Source: Perkinsus olseni (taxonomy: Eukaryota > Perkinsozoa > Perkinsida > Perkinsidae). Taken from it: 64,000 nt of DNA. Location of the stretch: NCBI GenBank assembly GCA_013115135.1, contig JABANP010000114.1:1-64000 (forward strand), written 5' to 3'. Numbering within the stretch: the first letter of the stretch is position 1; each line of letters begins with the position of its first letter. The notes under the pieces are model-generated. The model worked only from the letters and a program-made list of their open reading frames with translations, did no database searches and was not told where the DNA came from. The position numbers and the translations under genes are program-made. Of the stretch, positions 1 to 9,544 are shown piece by piece.

Positions 1-1632
1 AAGTTCACATGCTGTTCGCCAAACTCCGTGTCTCCCACCACCACGACCCAGAGCCCTCCGACTTCACACACCTCTTCGGCAGCACCCGGTGGAAAGCTCC
101 CTTGGCCCGCAAGACCGTGCAAACCCTTCTCCTTGCTTTCCTAGTTACGAGTACAACTACTACTCAGCTTCCCCAGGCTACGTCGACAACGTCTCTCTCA
201 CCACTTCCAACCTCGCCGAGTCCCTCGCCTCCGGCCCCTACTATTCTCGGTATCGAGGGATACGCAAGTCTTTGTGACGCCATCACCTTGTATTTGCAGT
301 TACGCCCTCGCCTGCTCCTAAGGAGGAATCATCATTCCCGCTGGCCGTCTTCATCGCCATCATTTCTGCTGCCCTCGCCGTTGTCATCGGTACAACAATC
401 CTCGTTCGCCGGGGCAATAAGTAAGACGCCTATGGTGAGATGGCTTCATGTGGTGACCGTGGAACTCGTTGAATCACCCTCGGTCTCGTGAAGGTATGTT
501 GACGGTGAACTTCAATACGACGGCACCGGATCGTTGCAGCTTGATTGCCATCCAAGCCGGTCGCGCTCCTCCGGGTCAGATACAGAGTAGTCCCCGACGT
601 GCTGGCATCGGCAATGGCGGAAGCGGAGGCAGATGACCGCTTTGCATCACAGCCATCGAGTTCATCGCTGAGTGGCGATGAGAATTACCAGGAGCGAATG
701 GTGGTCCATGTTCGATTGCTAATGCCGACAGCCACCTCGGTCTTATGATCAGCGCGCTGCCAGGGAAGTTGTCAACCCCTTCAAACGATTTGCAAAGCAA
801 CGTGAGGAGCAACAGAGGGCACAGGCTAGGAGGCTCGAGAAGGCTAAGAGGGAGAGAGAAGAAAAAGAGAAAGAAAGGCGAGAAATGAAGAAAGAAAAGG
901 AAAAACGGGAAGAGGAGAGAGCGAGAGTACTCGTCCGCATGACAAGAAGCTTTGATATATAGACCTCATATATTCTGCCAACATGATTCGACCGTTCAAA
1001 CTTGCAACTTCGAGGAAACGTGATCGCGGGGCCAACGGTGAGGACGTCCTCTCCCCCGTCTTTCAGGCCCAGAGAGCTCAAGAAACTGCAAAGAAGGAGT
1101 CTGAGGCTGCGCGCAGTGTAAGCGAGAAGGAACCTCTCCATTAGAGGCCTCAACTCGCGCTTAACCTGTTCTCACTCCGTGCGGGTATCGACAAATACGG
1201 TCTTAGTAAGACCGTCTTATCATGATGATAATATACCGGGTTCCTTAGACACAGGACTCGCAGTGATAGTATCACTCATTGCGATAAAATTCAGAAAAAA
1301 GTGCCAGAGTCAGCGGCTAGCAACGATGGCAAGCCCAGCTCTGCCTCGGCCGAACAAGCATACTCGGAAGACCTCGGAGCCTCAGCCGAGCTCAGTGCCG
1401 TGAGGGAGCTGCGCTGCGAGCTCGAGAAGTCCAAGGCTGATGAGCCCCACCGGAAGCGGAAGCAGCGGTAGAAGCCTTGCCATGCCAGTCTCACCGAACA
1501 ACTGGTGAGCTGCTCCCCCGTAGGTTCAAAAAATTGCAGCTAGAATGGCACCCCGACAAGAACCGCAGCGACGAGGCCACCGCTGTTTTTCAATTCCTCC
1601 AGAGCAAGAAGAGTTGGTATCTCGGGAAATGA
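1..1632 (+). CDS. Membrane-anchored J-domain protein, copy 1 (5' cut by window edge, multi-exon)
   Basis: This is the 3' part of a spliced gene; the intact second copy lies at about 9,545-12,820. Exons I can place are 1-88, 144-249, 300-420, 580-700 and 753 onward, joined by GT-AG introns of about 50-160 nt. The product runs from a Ser/Thr/Pro-rich stalk into one hydrophobic helix (FPLAVFIAIISAALAVVIG), a basic stop-transfer VRRGN, an acidic Ser-rich stretch and a long Arg/Lys/Glu coiled coil. It ends in a short J-domain with the motif WHPDKN and the stop at 1630-1632. The stalk frame was chosen because differences from copy 2 there are mostly synonymous, whereas in the alternative frame all are replacements. 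A J-domain normally stimulates Hsp70; here it would face the cytosol. One donor reads GTGGTC where copy 2 has GTGAGC, so splicing of this copy could be weaker. Exon borders are inferred. Confidence 0.6.
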
Positions 1633-3868
1633 AGTTCGATGGTGAGCACGTTGTGAAGAACTACTGGCTCCCATGACTGGATTTGAGTTCGTGATGACCA
1701 GGGGGACGGAAGCTATTACGTCCGATTTGAGCTGGGACGTCCGATATTGCTTCTCCAAAGAGTATTCCCTCAAGCTCTGAGCAAGAGCCTTCGCGAGTCA
1801 TCGTGATGAACTCTCCAATGAAAGGCTTGCTACCATTGCCAGCTTCATGACGAATTCCTTACCAAAGAAGATGGTTGGGATACTTCGTCGTGTGACTTCT
1901 TGGGCCTGCTTTCATTTTCAGTTGTTGTTGGCTACCGAGCCAAGTTGGTTTCATCAACTAAGCATCTCATTTCCCTCATAAATCATCCATAATACTGAAT
2001 ACGGACATGCTCTGCGGACCGTCTCGTACTGCTGCTCTCACCCACTATCTCAGTGCCACAATTTGCCCTATAACTCAGTACAGTGTGGCTATTTGAGACG
2101 GGGCTCACGGACAGATAAAACTGGACTCAGCGTACTGATATTGAGAGAAGAGAAGCTTAGTGATAATGTGCACTACAGCTTACTACGCTAAGCTTACCGT
2201 ATGATGCGCTTCGCTCCGCTGGGCTCGAGAAGAAACACTTCCTACAGGGATTCAGGTGGCTTTAGATGATTTAGTACGTCTCTTCCTGTTGTAGAGGGGG
2301 GACTTGAGATGGAGTACACGGAGAACAAGTAAACTAGTAGTAGGAGTTGGAGTAGTAGCTGTTCCTTCCAGTGGAGGTATTTGAGGTAGAAGTTCACGAA
2401 TATGATGAACAGTAGAAGCACCATGATGGAACGAGAAGCAACCAAAGGTGTAGAAATAGCTCGGCTCGGAGAGTTGTAGCCACTTGACACCGAACAGAAC
2501 ATGTTGATGAGGGCCCCTCATTGAGGGGGAGTTCGTTGCAGAATCAGAGTTCGGCTGTGACCTCCATGAAGACAATAAGGTACCGGAGTGGGAGTCCAAG
2601 TCCGGAAGTGGTCCTCGAGAACAAAGAGCTGCTACCACTACTGCACTATAACTCAGTACAGTGTGGCTATTTGAGACGGGGCTCAAAGAGAGGTAAAATT
2701 GGACTCGGGAGAAGCTTCGTGATGATGTGCGCTACAACTTACTACGCTTAAGCTTAGGACAGCACGTAGACTCATGGACGCTAATGCAAAGCGCAGAACA
2801 AGGTCAGATGGTTATCTGAGACTAATGATGCGCAGCAGCAGTAAAGGTAAGTGTAGCGATGATAGTCTAATAGCTGATTAGTGTTGAACCAGGCTGTAGC
2901 TGTAACATAGCACATACTATAGTCGTCAGTATGTTGTCACTTAGTGACAGTCACTATAGTGCACCCCTCCCTTGGTGTCACGAGTCGTGCCACCGCTATC
3001 GCACGACCGCTGTTAACAAGTCTCCATCGTCATTGTGATGATTGCCCAATGTCTAGGTTAGCTCCAGGGCTACTTCTGCGACCTCCACACAAAGGATGCA
3101 CCCTGTTCACTTCGCCTCGAGTCGAGGCCCTCGACTTTTCCGTTAGGAGGCAAGCAGCGAGGCATCGCAGCTTGCTCTAAGCTACCTGGGTCCTGTCCCT
3201 CCACCCACATCTTCTCAGTGAGTCTATATACATCTGAAAAAAACCCAGGCTTCCAGTATTGGTATTAAAATTTTGCGAAGCTTGCTGTTGTGTTGTATGT
3301 GGTAGTTGCGGAGCGTGGAAACGTCAGTATTACTGACTCAGCTGCTTCGAGGCACCCCAAAAAATGGTTCAACGATAATTCCCTAATTTACAACAAAGCA
3401 TCTCATCTCGCAGGCATGCTTGGTTTATTCGTGGTGGGCGAGGTGGGCTCACAAAACTGATCAGCTCGTCGGCGCGACCCTCACGTCACCGCAGGGAAGC
3501 GGCACGACATCGAAATGCCGATTGACGGCTCAACATAGCATGTTGAAACTCTAGTCTGCTTTACGCTAGTTACTAGCCATTTGGGACACTATGTTCCTAA
3601 TAGGAACTTCCTATGGCATTGGGCGAGCGACGACTTTGTGGGGAAGACGTCCCCTCATACGAGACTTTCAACGGCAACAATGGCAAACCTTTATCTTGGG
3701 ATTACATTCGGTAATTCACCGTCATGTATTCAACTTGGAATCACCAAGATTAGCATCTTGGGCTGTGGATCAACCGCCGGGCTTTGATTGTCTTATCTTC
3801 TCGCTATCGGTTTAGTCCGCTTGAGCCTTCACTAACACTTGTAGTAAGCGCATCTTTTCTGTCGAATT
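1633..3868. other. Spacer with two copies of a dispersed repeat; no firm gene
   Basis: No convincing conserved coding frame. It contains two direct copies of the dispersed repeat described below (2,067-2,130 and 2,643-2,709) and a Ser/Pro-rich 144-codon open frame on the minus strand (2,252-2,686). Copy 2 of the duplication does not preserve that frame, because it carries 443 extra bases inside it, so I do not call it a gene. Confidence 0.5.
2067..2709 (+). repeat. Two direct copies of dispersed 65-bp repeat
   Basis: Units at 2,067-2,130 and 2,643-2,709 share CTATAACTCAGTACAGTGTG followed by GCTATTTGAGACGGGGCTCA and an A-rich tail ending in TGGACTC. Copy 2 of the duplication has them at about 13,358-13,420 and 14,376-14,442. 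The same sequence forms the inverted ends of the MITE-like elements at 53,616-53,934 and 56,438-56,756 and a lone inverted end at 58,467-58,530. It is therefore probably the terminal repeat of a mobile element family. Confidence 0.8.
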
Positions 3869-4699
3869 ATGCCATCGGTCTCCACCTGGCTTATAGCCAC
3901 TCAGGCTCTCCATATCGCGGCAGCTCAGAGCGTTGGCAGGTATGCTCACGAGACGAGAGACTATCGCATAACCTACGACGTGAACGAGGAGCATCAAGTT
4001 TATTTCACCTTCTGGGTCCCTCCTCCACCTGGAAAGTGGTCGCCAGACGGAAGCACTTTCATTGCTCCCCTCGGACCGGGTAAGGAGTTCGCCCCCGGGC
4101 AATACTCCCTGTCTGAGATGGGGAATCATACCTACGCCATCGACTTTGATGGAACTAGAAAAAGTACTCATGATTGGTATAAGGCTATCGAGCATTTACT
4201 GCTGAGGAACAAAATCATTGACATCGATCCTAACGTGTGGTACGGTGGCATTCAGGCTGGCGACTTGACCGTTCTAACTTATACAAGTGGGGACTCCATC
4301 TCAACCACCTTCCGTAACGAAGACATCGAGTTCATAAGGGTGGGAGGCGAACTTACACCGGGCGAGTATGTATTCAAGGACGACGAAGCACCACATTTCG
4401 AGATTAGTTATGCGATACGCCTTGATGGGATCGTGGGCATACAGGCTGCGTGTGGAGGGCCTCCGACTACCCGCTTCCCCTTCAAGCTTGTACGTCGCGA
4501 TGAAGGTCTACCCTATGTGCGTTACGTTTTGGAATCGGCTGGAATAGGCACCTTGGAGGATCTCCGTCAACAAGTGAGGTATGTTTGCCAAGGCCAAGAT
4601 TTGGGTCCTTCCGATGGATCACACGTGATCTTCGCCACTAAGAAGACAATCTACGTCGAACTGGGAGGAGTTCGTTTCGGTTTGACCAAGGTCGAATGA
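3869..4699 (+). CDS. Secreted protein of unknown function, 276 aa, copy 1
   Basis: A single open frame of 276 codons starts with a plausible signal peptide (MPSVSTWLIATQALHIAAAQ). The mature part is mixed alpha/beta in appearance, with a Pro-rich WVPPPPGKW, one N-glycosylation sequon (NHT) and two cysteines (in the CGG and VRYVC segments). I recognise no enzyme motif. The pattern (secreted, single exon, duplicated) fits lineage-specific secreted proteins of Perkinsus. Against the copy at 15,602-16,432 the first 118 residues and more than 1.3 kb upstream are identical, while the last 158 residues differ at nine positions. An upstream non-coding exon or trans-splice acceptor is possible. Confidence 0.85.
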   Translation: MPSVSTWLIATQALHIAAAQSVGRYAHETRDYRITYDVNEEHQVYFTFWVPPPPGKWSPDGSTFIAPLGPGKEFAPGQYSLSEMGNHTYAIDFDGTRKSTHDWYKAIEHLLLRNKIIDIDPNVWYGGIQAGDLTVLTYTSGDSISTTFRNEDIEFIRVGGELTPGEYVFKDDEAPHFEISYAIRLDGIVGIQAACGGPPTTRFPFKLVRRDEGLPYVRYVLESAGIGTLEDLRQQVRYVCQGQDLGPSDGSHVIFATKKTIYVELGGVRFGLTKVE

Positions 4700-5297
4700 T
4701 GTTCGTCGCCAATCGATGGGATGCACTCGAACTTTTGGCACATGGAAGGGTATTATTACCTCATTCTACCGTGAGGGTACTGCATTGGGCGAGCGGCAAC
4801 TTTAGCCGCTTCGACCGAGCAGATCCTCGACGGATTTTGTTCGCCAGAGATGACGGTGCACACAGTTTTTCTTGTTTTTGCTGTACCACGGTCCGGTTCA
4901 TTTTACTTGTTTTTCCCATGATTCATGGGCCATGAAGTAGGATTGGCTGGTGATTAAGTGTTATGTGTCCTCAAGACGCATGACACACTGCTCTATTTGA
5001 TGAACTAAATTGAGGTAGCTTCGCTAGAGTTTGTTCTGGGTTGTTGCGCACTTGGTGCGTATGCCTTCTTCACCAGATCTAGAGCTAATCGGCGCGGCTG
5101 GTGTTGTTGGTCGTTGTCCCAGCTCTTAGAGCCCTCAATGGTCTCTCCTCTCACTAACCACTTATCTAGGGCCCCTCACGGTTGTGTTAACTAGATCTGA
5201 GCGCTAGAGTCATCAGTAGTTCATACCCGACACGAACCCTACAACAAATCGTTAGCAGAGCCGTTCAGGTTCGGCGCGTCAGTGTATTTGCGTACAC
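4700..5297. other. Spacer downstream of the 276-aa gene
   Basis: No supported gene. About 61 bp in 4,889-4,950 are missing from copy 2, and 5,010-5,070 holds a small cluster of substitutions between copies, whereas flanking DNA is nearly identical. Confidence 0.5.
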
Positions 5298-6048
5298 ATG
5301 AAGTCGATCGATCCTTACAAGTTAGCTATTCTCGTAATTGCCTCTGTTTATATATCGGCTTTTTCCGGGCTATTGTGTTCGTCCATCGTGGACTGGTCCT
5401 GCTATCGTTGATGCTCCTACGACTCCCCTAACACGCTCCTATGATGATAAGACACAGCCGTATTATACGACTCGTATAGGTCACTATCATAAGCATCGAA
5501 TATGCTGTAAACGACGGAATTTTCTCCCCCTGTAGTCTTCTGTTAGTGTCAGGTACCGTATCAGTGGACTCGGAGGAATCAGACTATCTCGACTATACCA
5601 GAGTCTGGCAGCCAGACATAACTGCGTTGACAGCTGAACGTGCCGCGACGTCGTTTGGAGCATCTCTTCAGCTCAACTCTCGGAATATTAATCGGAGCAC
5701 AGTATTCAATCGCTTGCTACCACTTGAAACTCGTCTGAGTTAATGCCTGTCAATGGCCGAGTTGAGATGGTGCATAAGTTGGAACCCTGAACAAGTACTG
5801 CAGGGCAGATACCACATGGAACGTTGGCCGCTAGAATCTAGCACAGTTCTGCTGTCGGACTACCAGTGTTCCTTCAGCATTTTGTATATCACCGCATATC
5901 GTGGCATGAAATCGACGTCGAGCTTTATGCGAAGATTCGTCGCTGCCTTTCTACTACCTTCTTTTTCATACTCACGGATACTCAAACTTTCTGTACTTCG
6001 AGGGTATACTACCACGGCATTTCTGGTAAATTGAGAAATGTACGGTAG
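5298..6048 (+). CDS. Likely multi-exon secreted protein, unknown function, copy 1
   Basis: The first exon starts with a hydrophobic leader (MKSIDPYKLAILVIASVYIS, then AFSG). A later open stretch (5,546-5,743) and a final exon ending in a stop at 6,046-6,048 have coding character. The strongest evidence is the final exon: a diverged relative at 8,850-8,938 keeps the same frame over 87 bases with many substitutions, no indel and the same stop codon, both ending in NVR. Sequence beyond the stop is much less alike. I could not fix the introns, so the full protein is not given. No domain recognised. Confidence 0.4.
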
Positions 6049-6400
6049 AATAACATCGACAATAGATGATAATTAATTTAGATGAACTATGATATAGAAT
6101 ATGCTCGAGGCGAGTCTCGGGAGACGTCAAACGGTCAGCCTGAACGACGCCTGTTGAACGGACTCTGTTTAGAAGACGACGATAAATTTATTCAGAATGA
6201 ATATACTGTCGTTAAACCTACTCTAGCCTAACACCGGGAATACGAGCCATTGCCACCTAGGCAATGACTGGGCGACATCTCCACATCCCACCATGTCTGT
6301 GAAGTCGGTACGATCTCACGGGGGACAATCAGACGAGGATCTTCCCTCGGATTCTACGCTTCGCTGTGCCGCCATTAACTCGGCTGGCTTTGATCAATCA

Positions 6401-6472
6401 GAGTTTCAGTAAGGGAGTTTCAGTCAGGGAGTTTCAGTCAGGGAGTTTCAGTCAGGGAGTTTCAGTCAGGGA
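6401..6472 (+). repeat. 14-bp minisatellite (GGAGTTTCAGTCAG)n
   Basis: Five head-to-tail units, the first with one variant base. The inverted counterpart at about 18,397-18,460 has four. The array lies inside the inverted segment, so array length changed after or with the inversion. Confidence 0.95.
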
Positions 6473-6657
6473 AAAGCCAGGACTCGCTGCCTGGTATACG
6501 GAAAATTTCCGAGCTCCTCTGAAGCCTGCATTTAAGTATCTACTCCGCCGCTCCCTGACAGCATTCCCGACATCCCTGGGAGTTCTTGGGCGCCACGGCT
6601 TCTAATGCGATGAAGCTGCCACCGGAGCGTGAGCCTTCAGAACTTCTGAATCCGGCC

Positions 6658-6686
6658 GGAGTCTCTTCTGAATCAGAAGAGACTCC
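6658..6686. repeat. 29-nt hairpin
   Basis: GGAGTCTCTTCTGA followed by one base and its reverse complement gives two 14-nt arms. It persists in the inverted copy near 18,184-18,212. Related GAAGAGTCTCTTC motifs occur near 45,380-45,410 and 55,797-55,820. Role unknown. Confidence 0.9.
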
Positions 6687-6990
6687 GTCACTATAGAAAG
6701 ACAACTACGCCTCTCTGCGACTCACTATGAAATTATGCTGCACTATCGCTGAGTACATGGGCTCACTGAGAGCCTCTCTCCGCGAGAGTTGGGCCTCAGC
6801 TGTTGGAGGAGGGCCGATCATATCATGAAGTACCATCTGTACGGTACGGACTATCTTGGTATTACAATTTGTACCGGAGCTTCATTCGTGTCATTTTACC
6901 CAAGCCATCGCGGCATGGCCAAATTCAGATAGCACAAATCAGACTGTAGAGGTAGAGTTTGCTACAGTGATCTTGACAAGTTATCCACCA

Positions 6991-7155
6991 ATGAAACTCT
7001 TCATCGCTATGGTTACTACCCTCTCCTCCCTCTCCCTCGCCACTGCCGGAGAGCCCCGTCAGAGCCCTGAAAGAGTTCTAGGCATCCCTTGCCGCGAGAG
7101 CTCCGATTGCCCGGCAGTATACACGTGCATTGACAACACCTGCAGCCCATGGTGA
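6991..7155 (+). CDS. Small secreted four-cysteine peptide, 54 aa, copy 1
   Basis: A 54-codon frame encodes a clear signal peptide (MKLFIAMVTTLSSLSLATA) and a mature peptide of about 35 residues with the cysteine pattern C-x5-C-x5-C-x4-C in PCRESSDCPAVYTCIDNTC. The spacing resembles half of a disulfide-rich EB/WAP-like module; no function can be assigned. Both copies are intact and differ by few residues (S15F, G20E, S36N). Start choice: the upstream in-frame extension lies in the inverted block and is not conserved, whereas this Met opens the signal peptide in both copies. In copy 1 everything more than 6 bp upstream of the ATG has been replaced by the inversion. Confidence 0.75.
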   Translation: MKLFIAMVTTLSSLSLATAGEPRQSPERVLGIPCRESSDCPAVYTCIDNTCSPW

Positions 7156-8793
7156 CATGCAGCTGGGCCTTCGCAATGCTCCTCTGTTGTCGACACCTGG
7201 AAGTGGCGGTCAATTTTTTGCTAGCGAGTGGTATCACATTAATATATACTCATGAATTTTATGTGCAGCGGCCACGGCTGCAACGCGCAGCCCGCGGGAA
7301 TTGCATGATGTCCCCAGTGCTCGGCATCAAACATTTGTAGAGCCGTCATGGCTCAGTATTTTTTATTGATATGCCTATCGATATCTGCGGATGACCTTAG
7401 CTTCCCTTGCGGCTCACTTTTTATCATAAACCAGATCATCTTAAACTGTCGAGTTCGTCAGGCAAGGACGAATTCTCTTTCTGCAACGGCACTAAATTTA
7501 TCATTCTCGAGGACCTCATGGGCCCGGGCCTCCAGCGCAGCTAAGCTGAGAGAGCAGCATGCCCCTCATTGAAAGGCCTTCACTGTCTTCATCGGTGATG
7601 TTGCTGTCAGCAACTTGCTGAGCGTTTCATTATGCCTGGATAACGCGAAGCACGAACGCGAGGCATAGAAAATGAATGTGTCCGGCAAAGACAAGGAAGC
7701 ACTGAAACGTTTGAGAAGAGCCCTGGATGTGAGATCATAGGAGGCTCCTGCGGAGGACTCCTACTGCTTTCGAACCTCGACATGAAGAAAATGTTCGACC
7801 CGTGACTCACGGGCCGTGAGTGTGATGCACAGCCCTGAACGAGTGCCCAAAAGATCCTCAATTGGAACACCTCAGAAGATAACGGAGAGACAGAGACGGA
7901 ATCATTGACGAGCTCTTATGCAAATGGTGGACTGCCCCCGGGATGGCATCCCGCTCTTTCTCAGTCGAAGAGCCCTGCTGAGTGCGTCGTTTGTTCACTC
8001 TGGACGACTTTTCCGTAGCGCAGAGCCATCTGTCATCAAGCGAATTTTTATCCGCTCACGGCTCACGACTGGAAGAAATATAATTCTCAATATAATTCTC
8101 AATCCGGTGATATATGTTGCTAAGTCATCATGCGCTCGTAAGTCATCATGCGCCATTCGTTTTGTGCACTCCTTCCCATCTTGTTTAGACTACGAGCAAC
8201 AACAGACAACTTCTCCGTTGTCGTCCGCGCTTGCTCTTCCCGGGGGCACCATGAGTTGGCTCATAGCAACTCGAGGTAGCGTAAGTGACTGGTCCGAGTC
8301 ACTGGGAAACGACGCTCATGAGAGCTGCCTTCTTGACTGGAAAAGCTCTTTTGAGGCAGCGAGTCAATTAACCTAGGACCGACTCAATAGCAGAGCCTGT
8401 GACACGCGCCGAAGCTCAGAGCCGAGAGAAAAACCTTTGGCGTCTGTTCGCCATCACCTTGCATCTAGCAACAAGAGGTCTCCATTCCCCAACGAGATTG
8501 GATGCGTGAGCAACCGCCACTCACTCGCTGCCGGTACGGAAACTTCGACGAAGGTGCCCAGCCCTCAACGAGGTTTCCGGAAATGATGAGGCTAGATGCG
8601 GGAAGGCTCGGGTGCGACAGTTCATCGTCCACCCCCTATTCTGTAACGTCTTGGAACTCGACAGTTATCACTGAGATGTGTGATACTTCATTCGAAGATG
8701 CACAGCTCATGACGAGGAGGCCAGAGACACCGGTGACTCGGGGTTACGCGACGGGGATATCGCGGCGTCACCACGGACGTCACGCGGCGTGCT
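7156..8793. other. Spacer to end of copy 1; no firm gene
   Basis: Only short frames are seen (for example a 41-codon frame starting at 8,251, repeated at 19,903 with one replacement). In copy 2 the equivalent DNA forms the upstream region of the subtilisin gene, so 8,100-8,793 is probably an orphan copy of that promoter region. Confidence 0.45.
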
Positions 8794-8821
8794 CTGTGCT
8801 CCGTTAAAGGTAGTGCTTTTT

Positions 8822-9160
8822 CATATTCGTGAACACTCAAACTTTCTATGCTTCAAGTGCATTCTACGACGGTCTTCTTGATGAATTGACGAATGTACGG
8901 TAGCATGCAATCGGTTATAAATGATAAACGATTTTTATAGAAATTTATTTATAGTATGCTCAGCGCGAGTCTCGAGTCCAGACGGAAGGTCCGCCTGAAC
9001 GATGTCTGTCGGACAGACTCCGCTCGGAAGGTGACTGTGAATTCATTTAGAATGAATAAACCTGTCGAACTACCTTTCGGAGATCACCGTAGCAAAGTCT
9101 ACCTCTACTGTCTAAGTTGTGTTGTGTTAATTGAGCTATACCGCAATGGTTTGACGGAAG
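8822..9160 (+). pseudogene. Diverged third copy of a 3' exon and its downstream DNA
   Basis: This stretch aligns with the final exon and downstream of the gene at 5,298-6,048 and then, without interruption, with 17,885-17,990, that is, in the non-inverted order. It therefore reports which orientation of the 0.75-kb block is older. The exon fragment keeps its frame and stop (8,850-8,938), but no upstream exons are visible, so it is either a remnant or the end of an unrecognised gene. Confidence 0.7.
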
Positions 9161-9544
9161 TGGACTGTCTCACTGGGAGAAACGAAGGTCCGATGCAAAT
9201 CGTACCAGATCGTCTCGAACGTCTGAGTCCCAACTTTCTCGAACGGGGAACCTCCTCGCCATAACACGCGTCTCTATTGGATCCTCCTGCGACACCAGTG
9301 GTCTCAGACTACCGCCAGTCAGGGTTCTATGATAGCCCACTACGGTGACCACAGCTGTCTATGGCTCGCCTCCTTGCAAGCAGCGGCGGCTACTAATTGG
9401 GTTCCAGAGCTCTCCCGAGCTATTCAATGTGCCAGCTCAACCGGCAGGTTCCTCGGTAGCTCTCCCGCTTTCGCCTGAGCGCCTAACTCAGACAATGGTT
9501 AGCTCTCTATTGCAACGCCCTCTCATGCATTGAGCGGCTTCCAC

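Larger units (their letters stand above)
6213..6984. repeat. 772-bp segment inverted relative to copy 2
   Basis: The reverse complement of this segment matches 17,885-18,619. Left flank (ending GTCGT at 6,212) and right flank (CCACCAATG from 6,985) are collinear with copy 2, so only this block is flipped. It contains a 14-bp minisatellite, a 29-nt perfect-arm hairpin (6,658-6,686) and no supported gene. Length differs from copy 2 mainly by minisatellite copy number and a small indel beside it. Its right end lies 6 bp upstream of the ATG at 6,991. Confidence 0.95.
1..8793. repeat. Tandem segmental duplication, copy 1
   Basis: Base 1 corresponds to base 11,200. Collinear identity continues with an offset of 11,199 at the left, 11,733 in the middle and about 11,652 at the right, the changes coming from indels. 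Similarity stops near 8,793, where this copy enters unrelated sequence and copy 2 (near 20,440) runs into the subtilisin gene. The unit very likely starts left of the window, so its full length is about 11.7 kb. Divergence is uneven: 1,790-4,220 and 5,080-6,212 are almost identical between copies, while 1-1,790, 4,220-4,660 and 7,000-8,790 carry many substitutions. Confidence 0.95.

Noticed and set aside
89..277. Tyr/Ser-rich frame (YEYNYYSASPGY) as coding
   Set aside because: Every difference between the two copies changes an amino acid in this frame, whereas the alternative stalk frame takes mostly silent changes.
9..491. 160-codon open frame at the left edge (and its copy at 11,208-11,690) as a single-exon protein
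   Set aside because: The coding frame changes at GT-AG introns. Substitutions between copies are mostly silent only in the spliced frame, and a TM helix appears only after splicing.
2252..2686. Ser/Pro-rich minus-strand frame of 144 codons
   Set aside because: It exists only because copy 1 lacks 443 bp; copy 2 does not keep it and no motif is present.
6401..6472. Possible CRISPR-like array
   Set aside because: Units are directly adjacent with no spacers; it is a 14-bp minisatellite in a eukaryotic spacer.
6213..6984. A site-specific invertible switch with its own recombinase
   Set aside because: No recombinase gene and no clear inverted repeats at the edges; a one-off inversion is enough to explain the data, so I report only the inversion.
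6856..7155. 99-codon frame including sequence upstream of the small peptide
   Set aside because: The upstream part lies in the inverted block and is not shared with the other copy; the signal peptide begins at the internal Met.
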